5,449 nucleotides of DNA from Actinomycetota bacterium. GTDB lineage: Bacteria > Actinomycetota > Thermoleophilia > Solirubrobacterales > Solirubrobacteraceae. Position numbers and translations under genes: made by a program. Under the pieces are notes generated by a model. That model had not been told where the DNA came from and searched no databases. It saw nothing but the letters and a program-made list of their open reading frames with translations. Where the stretch lies: positions 1 through 5,449 of the forward strand of contig WLNG01000110.1 in assembly GCA_009699915.1 (NCBI GenBank), read 5' to 3'. Position 1 is the first letter of the stretch. The number at the start of each line of letters is the position of its first letter. This document shows, piece after piece, positions 1 through 5,449 of this stretch.

Positions 1-1
1 G

Positions 2-235
2 ATCATCGATGACATTCTCGATGTCACCGGCACCGACGCCGGTCTCGGGAAGCCGCGAGGCAGCGACGAACGCCATGGAAAGCGCACGTACGTGACGGAA
101 TTCGGACTCGAGGGAGCGAAGGCGCTGGCGCTAGCCTCCCGGGAGCAGGCGCGCGCTGCACTGGCTTGCGCGGTCCCGCAAGGCGCCCCGGAACTCGAGC
201 GCATCACTGACTTCATCGCAATGCGGCAGAGCTGA
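2..235 (+). CDS. Polyprenyl diphosphate synthase (IspA/FPPS-GGPPS family), C-terminal end only
   Basis: Partial gene entering from the left edge; 77 residues and the TGA stop are visible. The frame opens with IIDDILDVTGT, the second Asp-rich motif (DDxxD, bases 8-22) of trans-isoprenyl diphosphate synthases, which binds Mg2+ with the isopentenyl diphosphate/allylic substrates. The motif is followed by the family's usual LGKPxGSDE stretch, then GKRTYVTEFGLEGAK, matching the conserved K-TY---GLEGA segment, and a short helical tail ending in a typical 'ITDFIAMR' helix. Family knowledge: these cytosolic enzymes condense IPP with DMAPP/GPP/FPP to give C15-C20 products. Chain length cannot be judged, because the first Asp-rich motif and the residues before it lie outside the window. 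The stop is 2 bases from the dxs start, so the two genes are almost certainly co-transcribed. A position before dxs is typical of ispA, but I leave the symbol blank because product length is unknown. Confidence 0.93.
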   Translation: MIDDILDVTGTDAGLGKPRGSDERHGKRTYVTEFGLEGAKALALASREQARAALACAVPQGAPELERITDFIAMRQS

Positions 236-237
236 CC

Positions 238-2181
238 ATGACCCGCCTCCTCGATCGCATCGATCGCCCTCAGGATCTCCACGGACTCACCGAAGTTCAG
301 CTCACACAGGTCGCTGACGAGGTTCGCCAGCACATCATCGACACCGTCGGCGAGATCGGCGGACACTTCGGTGCCAATCTGGGGACCTGCGAACTCGCCG
401 TCGCGCTCCATTCGCTGCTGGACTCCCCGCGCGACAAGATCCTCTGGGACGTCGGTCACCAGGCGTACCCGCACAAGGTGCTGACCGGCCGGCGCGATCA
501 GCTCGAGACGATCCGCCGCTACGACGGTCTCACGCCGTTCTGCTCGATCGCGGAGAGCGAGCACGACATCATGGGCGCGGGCCACGCTTCGACGTCGATC
601 GGGTACGCGGTCGGCCTCAAGGAGGGAATGCGGCTAAACGGCGATGTCGACGCCGGCAAGGTCGTTGCGGTGATCGGTGACGGTGCGATGACCGGCGGCG
701 TGGCATTCGAGGCGATCCACCAGGCGGGCGGGATCGGCAGTCCGATCGTCGTGGTCCTCAACGACAACGGGATGTCGATTGCCCCGAACGTCGGCGCGCT
801 CTCGCGCTACTTCAACCGCGTCCGCCTCAACCCGCGCTTCTATCAGGCGAGGGAGGGGGTCGAGGACCGTCTCACGCACCTGCCCGGCGGTATCGGGGCG
901 CGCTTTGAGCGTCTCGGACCGCAGCTCAAGGAGTCGATCAAGGCATTTTGGGCGCCCGGGCTCTTCTGGGAGGAACTCGACTGGGCCTACGTCGGGGTGA
1001 TCGACGGCCACGACGTCGTCGCGCTGCGCAAGGCTCTCTCCGAGGCGTTCGCCGCCGGTCGGCCGGTCGTCGTCCACATCGCGACCGTCAAGGGCAAGGG
1101 GTTCGCGCCAGCCGAGGAGGGCGGCCTGGAGGGGATGGAGCGCTGGCATGCGGCCAAGCCGAAGTCGATCGCCGGCGGCGAGGCTGTCGCGCCGTCGCCC
1201 GCCCCCGCGGATGCGACGCCGAGGCCTCCGGCCTACACGCAGGTGTTCGGCGACGCGCTCGTTGACGCGATTCGCGCAGATCGCCGCGTCGTCGGCATCA
1301 CCGCCGCGATGAACACCGGCACCGGCCTCGACATTGTTCAGAAGGCCGAGCCCGAGCACTACTTCGACGTGGGCATCGCCGAGCAGCAGGCGGCGCTCTT
1401 CGCCGCCGGCCTGGCGCTCGAGGGACTCAAGCCGGTGGTCGCGGTCTACTCAACGTTCCTGCAGCGGGCATTCGACCAGATCGTCCATGACATCTCGCTC
1501 CAGAACCTCGACGTCGTGTTCGCAATGGACCGGGCGGGACTTGTCGGTGATGACGGACCGACTCACCATGGGGTCTTCGACATCGCGTATCTGCGTCCGC
1601 TGCCCAACCTGACCCTGATGGCGCCGCGCGATGAGGCGATGCTCGTCCACATGCTGCATACCGCGCTTGCGATCAACGGCCCGGTGGGCCTGCGCTACCC
1701 GCGCGGCGAGGGGCTCGGGGTCGCCCTTCCCGCAAGCCCGCAGGAGATCGAGGTCGGAACCGGCGAGGTTCTGCGCGAGGGCACCGCGGCCGCGCTGCTC
1801 GCGTATGGGAGCGGCGTGGCGAAGGCGCTGGAGGCCGCGGAGATCCTCGCCTCGCGCGGGATCGACGTGACGGTCGCCGACGCACGCTTCGCGAAACCCC
1901 TCGACGGCGCGCTGATCGCGCAGCTCTGTGCTGAGCACGAGCTGCTCGTCACGGTCGAGGAGGGCGTCCTGCAGGGAGGCTTCGGCTCCGCGGTTCTCGA
2001 GCATGTCAGCGATCACGGCATCGCGGCGCCGCCGATTCAACGCATCGGACTTCCCGACCGTTTCGTGACGCACGGGGCACCCAAGCTGCTGCACGAGGAG
2101 GTCGGGTTCACCGGCCCGGCCATCGCGCAGCGCGTCAGCGTTGCGCTCGGGGTCGCGGGGGAGCTGCACGCCGGCGCCTAG
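238..2181 (+). CDS. dxs: 1-deoxy-D-xylulose-5-phosphate synthase
   Basis: Condenses pyruvate and glyceraldehyde-3-phosphate, with thiamine diphosphate and Mg2+, to DXP and CO2; first step of the MEP isoprenoid pathway, also feeding thiamine and pyridoxal synthesis. Cytosolic. Complete at 647 residues, slightly longer than the usual ~620-640. The start matches the family N-terminus (LLDRIDRPQDLHGL). Visible motifs: GGHFGANLG (41-49, His43 aligning with E. coli His49), WDVGHQAYPHK (70-80), the ThDP/Mg site GDGAMTGG (147-154) to NDNGMSIAPNVG (175-186), KGKGFAPAE (285-293), a Pro/Ala-rich linker (about 318-332), pyrimidine-domain IAEQ with catalytic Glu382, YSTFLQR (404-410), DRAGLVGDDGPTHHG (431-445, with Asp439 and His443 matching E. 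coli Asp427/His431) and RYPRG (486-490). A transketolase C-terminal domain follows (about 505-640). Oddities: IAEQQA where IAEQHA is usual, and WEELDWAYVGVIDGHD where FEELG--YIGP-DGHD is usual. There is no convincing Shine-Dalgarno; translation is probably coupled to the gene ending 2 bases upstream. Confidence 0.98.
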   Translation: MTRLLDRIDRPQDLHGLTEVQLTQVADEVRQHIIDTVGEIGGHFGANLGTCELAVALHSLLDSPRDKILWDVGHQAYPHKVLTGRRDQLETIRRYDGLTPFCSIAESEHDIMGAGHASTSIGYAVGLKEGMRLNGDVDAGKVVAVIGDGAMTGGVAFEAIHQAGGIGSPIVVVLNDNGMSIAPNVGALSRYFNRVRLNPRFYQAREGVEDRLTHLPGGIGARFERLGPQLKESIKAFWAPGLFWEELDWAYVGVIDGHDVVALRKALSEAFAAGRPVVVHIATVKGKGFAPAEEGGLEGMERWHAAKPKSIAGGEAVAPSPAPADATPRPPAYTQVFGDALVDAIRADRRVVGITAAMNTGTGLDIVQKAEPEHYFDVGIAEQQAALFAAGLALEGLKPVVAVYSTFLQRAFDQIVHDISLQNLDVVFAMDRAGLVGDDGPTHHGVFDIAYLRPLPNLTLMAPRDEAMLVHMLHTALAINGPVGLRYPRGEGLGVALPASPQEIEVGTGEVLREGTAAALLAYGSGVAKALEAAEILASRGIDVTVADARFAKPLDGALIAQLCAEHELLVTVEEGVLQGGFGSAVLEHVSDHGIAAPPIQRIGLPDRFVTHGAPKLLHEEVGFTGPAIAQRVSVALGVAGELHAGA

Positions 2182-2201
2182 CCAGGGTGCGGTGCTCCGG
2201 C

Positions 2202-2207
2202 TACCGT
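2202..2207 (+). promoter_or_regulatory. Possible -10 element (TACCGT) for a leaderless tlyA transcript
   Basis: The hexamer TACCGT fits the actinobacterial -10 consensus TANNNT and ends 10 bases before the tlyA GTG. A transcript starting about 7-11 bases downstream would begin at or next to that start codon, giving a leaderless mRNA. This would fit the absence of any Shine-Dalgarno sequence in the 36-base gap. No clear -35 (TTGAC-like) is seen at the right distance. A six-base degenerate match is weak evidence, and read-through from dxs is an equally good explanation for tlyA expression. Confidence 0.27.
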
Positions 2208-2217
2208 CTCAAGCGCT

Positions 2218-3015
2218 GTGGCACCGAAAGTGCGTCTCGACACGCTGCTCGTCCAGCGTGGACTCTTCTCTTCGCGTGCCCGTGCCGCGGCAGCGATCAT
2301 GGCCGGCGACGTGCGCGTGCATGGCGGCCGAACCCGCGTCCCGAAGGCGGGCCAGATGCTGTCCGACGACGTTGAGCTGGAGGTCGCCGCCGCGCCTCGG
2401 TACGTCTCGCGTGGGGGCATCAAGCTGGCGAACGCGCTCGATGCGCTCGAGCTCGACGTCACGGGGCGCAGGGCGCTGGACGTCGGCGCCTCGACCGGCG
2501 GGTTCACCGACTGTCTGCTCCAGCGCGGCGCAGGGCACGTCGTCGCACTGGACGTCGCCTACGGTGAGCTCGACTGGTCACTGCGCAACGACGACCGGGT
2601 GACCGTCATGGAGCGCTGCAACGCCCGATCCGTCGACGTGGATGCGCTGCCCTACCGTCCCGAGCTTGTGGTCGCAGACGTGTCGTTCATCTCGCTCACG
2701 AAGGTCCTGCCCGCGGTGCTCGCAGCCTGCGCGCCGCGGCATGACGCGCTCGTGATGGTCAAGCCGCAGTTCGAGGTCGGCCGCGAGCGCCTGGCCAAGG
2801 GAGGCGTCGTGCGCGACGAGGCGCTGCGGCGCGAGACGGTGATCGCCGTCGCCGAAGCTCTGCGCACCGGTTGTCGCGCCGCGGTGATGGGGTTCGCGGC
2901 ATCGGGTCTTGCCGGGCCGAAGGGGAACGTCGAGACGTTCGTACTGCTGGCTGAGCAGGGCCGCGCGGGCGCCCTCGAGGATCTGGCCCCAGCGCTGCAG
3001 GAGGTAGGCGTATGA
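2218..3015 (+). CDS. tlyA: TlyA-family rRNA (cytidine-2'-O)-methyltransferase (hemolysin A family)
   Basis: SAM-dependent enzyme that in M. tuberculosis 2'-O-methylates C1409 of 16S and C1920 of 23S rRNA; loss there gives capreomycin/viomycin resistance. Complete, 265 residues, close to the usual ~268. An N-terminal S4 RNA-binding domain (about 6-58: RLDTLLVQRGLFSSR, then IMAGDVRVHG) leads to YVSRGGIKL (62-70) and an FtsJ/RrmJ-like Rossmann methyltransferase domain. SAM motif I is LDVGASTGGFTDCLL (87-101); LVVADVSFISL (150-160), MVKPQFEVG (180-188) and GPKGNVETF (233-241) follow. The K-D-K-E tetrad is intact as Lys69, Asp154, Lys182 and Glu239. The full-length S4 domain in register with the mycobacterial protein suggests the longer TlyA type that modifies both subunits, but this is inference. 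Residues 60-63 read PRYV where M. tuberculosis has RAWV. The GTG start is preferred as it gives the family N-terminus; a second GTG at 2230 would remove four residues. The end overlaps nadK by four bases. The 'hemolysin' name is historical. Confidence 0.95.
   Translation: MAPKVRLDTLLVQRGLFSSRARAAAAIMAGDVRVHGGRTRVPKAGQMLSDDVELEVAAAPRYVSRGGIKLANALDALELDVTGRRALDVGASTGGFTDCLLQRGAGHVVALDVAYGELDWSLRNDDRVTVMERCNARSVDVDALPYRPELVVADVSFISLTKVLPAVLAACAPRHDALVMVKPQFEVGRERLAKGGVVRDEALRRETVIAVAEALRTGCRAAVMGFAASGLAGPKGNVETFVLLAEQGRAGALEDLAPALQEVGV
2999..3005 (+). promoter_or_regulatory. Strong Shine-Dalgarno sequence for nadK inside the tlyA 3' end
   Basis: AGGAGGT, fully complementary to the conserved 16S rRNA 3' end, lies 6 bases before the nadK ATG and within the last codons of tlyA. 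It fixes the nadK start at 3012 and the ATGA overlap with the tlyA stop. It is the only strong ribosome-binding site in the window; none comparable precedes dxs, tlyA or recN. Confidence 0.88.
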
Positions 3016-3872
3016 GCGCCCGGCCGATCGTCGCCGTCTTCTCCCACGCACGCGCCGACGCGACCGCGGGCGCGGTGCTGAGCGTGATCGAGCTCGCCGA
3101 GGCTCATGGCTTCGATGTGATGGTCGACGTCGACGAGGGCCGCCGCCATCCTGAACTCGCGAGCCGTCCCGGGATCATCGTCGATGACGGGACGCTGAGC
3201 GATGTCGCGGTGGCCGTGGCGATCGGTGGTGACGGAACGATCCTGCGCGCCCTGCGCCGGTTCGCTGGAACGGGCGTCGGCGTCTTCGGCGTGAACTTCG
3301 GCGAGGTCGGATTCCTGGCGACCGTCGAGCGTGACGAGGTCCCGCTCGCGTTCAAGCGCGCGCTCGAAGGCGAGTTCGAGCGTCTGACCCTGCCAGGGAT
3401 CGAGACGCAGCTGGGAGATGTCGTCCTGACGGCGATCAATGACATCGCGATCACCCGCCGACCGGGGGATCGCGTGGCCGATCTTTCGTATGCGATCGGC
3501 GAGCAGGAGGTCGGCAGGGTCCGATGCGACGGCATCGTGATCGCGACGCCCGCCGGATCGACCGGGTACAACCTCGCCAACGGCGGACCGGTCCTCGCCT
3601 GGGGAGTCGAGGGCTTCGTCGTGTCGTTCATCGCTCCTCACTCGCTCACGGCGCGTGCGCTGGTCGTCGCGCCCGATGATGTGCTCACCGTCAGGAACTT
3701 CTCCGAGGCGCCGGTGGATCTCTCGATCGACGGGCGTCCCAGCGGTGAGATAGCCGCGGGCGGACTCGTCTGCGCCCGGTTCCGGCGCGAGGTCACAGAT
3801 CTCGCGCTGCTGCCCGGCTGGAGCTTCTACGCGCGACTGCGCGAGAAGTTCGGCCAGCTTGCGTCGTCGTAG
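3012..3872 (+). CDS. nadK: NAD kinase (ATP/polyphosphate-NAD kinase)
   Basis: Phosphorylates the 2'-hydroxyl of NAD's adenosine ribose to make NADP, the only de novo route to NADP in bacteria; cytosolic, usually a homo-oligomer. Complete, 286 residues, normal for bacterial NadK. The N-terminal domain carries the hallmark GGDGT (72-76), whose Asp is the catalytic base, followed by GVNFGEVGFLA (93-103). The C-terminal beta domain shows AINDIAI (141-147), DGIVIATPAGSTGYNLANGG (173-192), the APHSL segment (208-212) and SIDGR (238-242), each matching a conserved NadK block for NAD binding. The C-terminal RLREKFG resembles the usual family end. Oddities are conservative: the normally NE pair is Asn143-Asp144, and TPTGSTAY reads TPAGSTGY. 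The ATG overlaps the tlyA TGA by four bases (ATGA) and has a perfect Shine-Dalgarno, so the two genes are co-transcribed and probably translationally coupled. The same tlyA-nadK-recN order is found in mycobacteria. The ATP versus polyphosphate donor cannot be read from the sequence. Confidence 0.97.
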   Translation: MSARPIVAVFSHARADATAGAVLSVIELAEAHGFDVMVDVDEGRRHPELASRPGIIVDDGTLSDVAVAVAIGGDGTILRALRRFAGTGVGVFGVNFGEVGFLATVERDEVPLAFKRALEGEFERLTLPGIETQLGDVVLTAINDIAITRRPGDRVADLSYAIGEQEVGRVRCDGIVIATPAGSTGYNLANGGPVLAWGVEGFVVSFIAPHSLTARALVVAPDDVLTVRNFSEAPVDLSIDGRPSGEIAAGGLVCARFRREVTDLALLPGWSFYARLREKFGQLASS

Positions 3873-3885
3873 CGCCCAGATTGCG

Positions 3886-3912
3886 GTCGGGCCTGCGGTC
3901 TGTCGGCCTGCG
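3886..3912 (+). repeat. Imperfect short direct repeat in the nadK-recN gap
   Basis: GTCGGGCCTGCG (3886-3897) recurs as GTCGGCCTGCG (3902-3912), one G shorter and offset by 16 bases, in the 56-base gap before recN. Two direct copies about one and a half helical turns apart could be an operator, but in such GC-rich DNA a chance duplication is just as likely. The rest of the gap (3873-3928) shows no terminator hairpin, no Shine-Dalgarno and no actinobacterial GAACN4GTTC-type SOS box. Confidence 0.3.
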
Positions 3913-3928
3913 CTGGTTCACTCGGCTG

Positions 3929-5449
3929 GTGCTTCACGAGCTTCGCGTTGAGAATCTGCTGCTGATCGAGCATGCCGAGGTGCAGCTTGCGCCCGGTCTC
4001 AACGTCCTGACCGGCGAGACCGGTGCTGGGAAGACGGTCCTCGCGCACGCGCTCGACCTTCTGCTTGGAGGCAAGGCTCGCCCGGGAATCGTGCGCCCCG
4101 GTGCGCAGGAGGCCTACGTCGAGGGTGTCTTCGATCTTCCTCAGGAGCTGCGCGAGCTGCTCGGCGACCGTCTTTCGCCCGACGCTGAGGAGCTCGTCCT
4201 CGCACGGCGGGTCAGCGCTGAGGGACGAACCCGTGCGCTGATCAGTGGCAGGTCTGCGACCGCCGCCGATCTGCGCGAGATCGCCGAGCTGCTGCTCTCG
4301 TTCTACGGGCAGCATGAGCACCGGCGGCTGACGCTCGCCTCGGCGCAGCTCGAGCTGCTCGATGCGTTCTGCGGGCCCGAGCAGGCCGTCCGTCGTACTG
4401 CCTGCTCGGCCGCCCACGCGCAGGTGCGCGCCGCCGAGCGGCGCCTTGAGGAACTCGACGGACTCGCCGGTGCGCGTGAGCGAGAGCTTGACCTCCTCGC
4501 CTTTGAGATGGCGGAGATCGACGACGCCGCCCCAGATGCGCAAGAGGAGGCAGAGCTGCTCACGACGCGCGAGCGCCTTCGCCATCTGGAGGCCCTGCGC
4601 GCGGCCGCGTGGGGGTGTGCGGAGGCGATGGCTCCTGATGAGGGTGCGGGTGTCGCCGCGCTGCTCGGAGCAGGCGGGACACGGCTCGACGGCGTCGCCG
4701 GCGTCGACCCGCGGCTCGACGCGATTACGCAGCGCTGGGCCGCACTGGCCTACGAGGCCGATGACCTGGCGGCTGAGTTGCGGCGCTACGCCGAGGGGCT
4801 CGAAAGCGATCCCGCCACGCTCGACGCGCTCGAGGAGCGTCTTGCGCTGCTTGAACGCCTCAAGCGCAAGCACGGCGGCTCGATCGAGGCGGTCCTGGCC
4901 CACGCCGACCGTTGCCGCACGCGGCACGCCGAGCTCGAGGGCGCCGAGGTTGCGCTGGAGGAAGCCAAGGCCCACCACGGTGAGGCGCTTGCTGCTCGGG
5001 CTGCCGCCTGCGAGCAGCTTCGCGCCGCGCGCGCGCAGGCAGCACCCCGCATGGGCGCCGCGGTCGCCGAGGCGCTCGACGAGCTTGCAATGGCAGGTGC
5101 GCGCTTCGAGATCCTCCTCGAGCCGCGCGATCCGGGTCCCTCCGGCGCGGATGCGGCCGAGTTCCTGCTGGCGCCGAACGCCGGTGTGCCGCCCGCTCCG
5201 ATCCGCGACGCTGCGTCCGGCGGCGAGCTCTCGCGCGTGATGCTCGCGCTGCTAGGCGTGGCAGGCGATGGTTCGCGCACGACACTCGTCTTCGACGAGG
5301 TCGACGCCGGGATCGGCGGCCAGACGGCACGCGCCGTCGGCGCGCGCCTCCAGAGCCTCGCCGCGGAGCGTCAGGTGATCTGCATCACCCATCTGCCCCA
5401 GATCGCCTCGCTCGGCGACCGCCACTTCTCGATCGCCAAGGACGCCTCC
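3929..5449 (+). CDS. recN: DNA repair protein RecN, C-terminus cut by window edge
   Basis: SMC-like ATPase acting early in double-strand-break repair, where it helps tether or align DNA for RecA-dependent recombination. 507 residues are visible with no stop; the family is about 550-590 long, so roughly 50 or more are missing. The N-terminal head matches RecN closely (LHELRVENLLLIEHAEVQL, 2-20), with Walker A GETGAGKT (29-36) and Q-loop FYGQHEHRRL (125-134). Charged, Ala/Glu/Arg-rich arms (about 155-375) form the short antiparallel coiled coil, including the conserved LERLKRKHG (308-316). The C-terminal head has NAGVPPAPI (417-425), ABC signature ASGGELSR (429-436), Walker B TLVFDEVDAGIGG (452-464) and H-loop ITHLPQIAS (486-494). 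All ATPase motifs are intact. Walker A is followed by VLAHAL where ILDAL is typical. GTG 3929 is chosen because it gives the canonical N-terminus; the frame stays open upstream to TTG 3881, but those codons do not resemble RecN. No good Shine-Dalgarno is seen. The gene lies 56 bases after nadK. Confidence 0.96.
   Translation, partial: MLHELRVENLLLIEHAEVQLAPGLNVLTGETGAGKTVLAHALDLLLGGKARPGIVRPGAQEAYVEGVFDLPQELRELLGDRLSPDAEELVLARRVSAEGRTRALISGRSATAADLREIAELLLSFYGQHEHRRLTLASAQLELLDAFCGPEQAVRRTACSAAHAQVRAAERRLEELDGLAGARERELDLLAFEMAEIDDAAPDAQEEAELLTTRERLRHLEALRAAAWGCAEAMAPDEGAGVAALLGAGGTRLDGVAGVDPRLDAITQRWAALAYEADDLAAELRRYAEGLESDPATLDALEERLALLERLKRKHGGSIEAVLAHADRCRTRHAELEGAEVALEEAKAHHGEALAARAAACEQLRAARAQAAPRMGAAVAEALDELAMAGARFEILLEPRDPGPSGADAAEFLLAPNAGVPPAPIRDAASGGELSRVMLALLGVAGDGSRTTLVFDEVDAGIGGQTARAVGARLQSLAAERQVICITHLPQIASLGDRHFSIAKDAS

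Noticed and set aside
2179..2203. Inverted repeat TAGCC...GGCTA spanning the dxs stop, possibly a terminator
   Set aside because: Only a 5-bp stem with a 15-base loop and no following T tract; too weak to call a terminator. The tandem GGTGC copies in its loop also look like chance.
2652..3641. Minus-strand open frame (329 codons) opposite tlyA and nadK
   Set aside because: Antisense shadow of two well-supported genes; the predicted protein is rich in Arg, Asp and His with no domain signature.
3881..3928. Upstream TTG (3881) as an alternative recN start
   Set aside because: The frame is open there, but the extra 16 codons do not match RecN N-termini, while GTG 3929 gives the canonical LHELRVENL start directly.
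3873..3928. Search for a LexA/SOS box, terminator or small gene between nadK and recN
   Set aside because: No palindromic GAAC...GTTC site, no stable hairpin with T tract, and no room for a credible small gene in 56 bases.
3827..4978. Long open frame on the minus strand (383 codons) opposite the nadK end and recN
   Set aside because: It lies antisense to a clearly recognised RecN with intact motifs. Its translation is low-complexity and resembles no family, as expected from shadow frames in GC-rich DNA.
4362..5240. Plus-strand open frame (292 codons) overlapping recN in another frame
   Set aside because: Arg/Ser/Pro-rich composition typical of a frame-shifted reading of GC-rich code; the RecN frame carries all the ATPase motifs.
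1..5449. A novel defence, mobile or secretion system
   Set aside because: All of the sequence apart from short gaps is accounted for by five recognised housekeeping genes on one strand; no transposase, integrase, repeat array, toxin-antitoxin pair or tRNA gene was seen.

Overview
This is a GC-rich, tightly packed, all-forward stretch of bacterial chromosome with five protein-coding genes: the end of a polyprenyl (farnesyl/geranylgeranyl-type) diphosphate synthase, a complete dxs, a complete tlyA, a complete nadK, and a recN cut off by the right edge. GC content is high, with G/C-dominated third codon positions and GTG starts on two genes. Together with the tlyA-nadK-recN order, as in Mycobacterium tuberculosis, this points to an actinobacterium. 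The prenyl synthase-dxs pair sitting directly upstream resembles the ispA-dxs-tlyA-...-recN cluster known from Bacillus. The combination suggests a deep-branching actinobacterial lineage (Thermoleophilia/Solirubrobacterales would fit), but that placement is inference from gene order and composition only.

Layout: 2-235 is the C-terminal end of the prenyl synthase, with the second Asp-rich motif at the left edge. After a 2-base gap, dxs (238-2181) encodes the first enzyme of the MEP isoprenoid pathway. A 36-base gap leads to tlyA (2218-3015, GTG start), an rRNA 2'-O-methyltransferase with an S4 RNA-binding domain. nadK (3012-3872) overlaps the tlyA stop as ATGA and has a perfect Shine-Dalgarno sequence inside the tlyA end. 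After 56 bases recN (3929 to the edge, GTG start) begins; 507 residues are visible, including every ATPase motif.

How the genes relate: the prenyl synthase and dxs are an early and a late step of isoprenoid precursor synthesis. NadK makes NADP(H), whose reduced form feeds reductive biosynthesis, including the DXR step of the MEP pathway. TlyA and RecN serve ribosome modification and double-strand-break repair; their presence reflects a widely conserved housekeeping cluster rather than one shared pathway. No RNA gene, mobile element, CRISPR array, phage gene or clear terminator was found. I did not find a novel system. The points worth a second look are the composite gene order, mixed translation-start signals, and several family-consensus substitutions in Dxs, TlyA and NadK.
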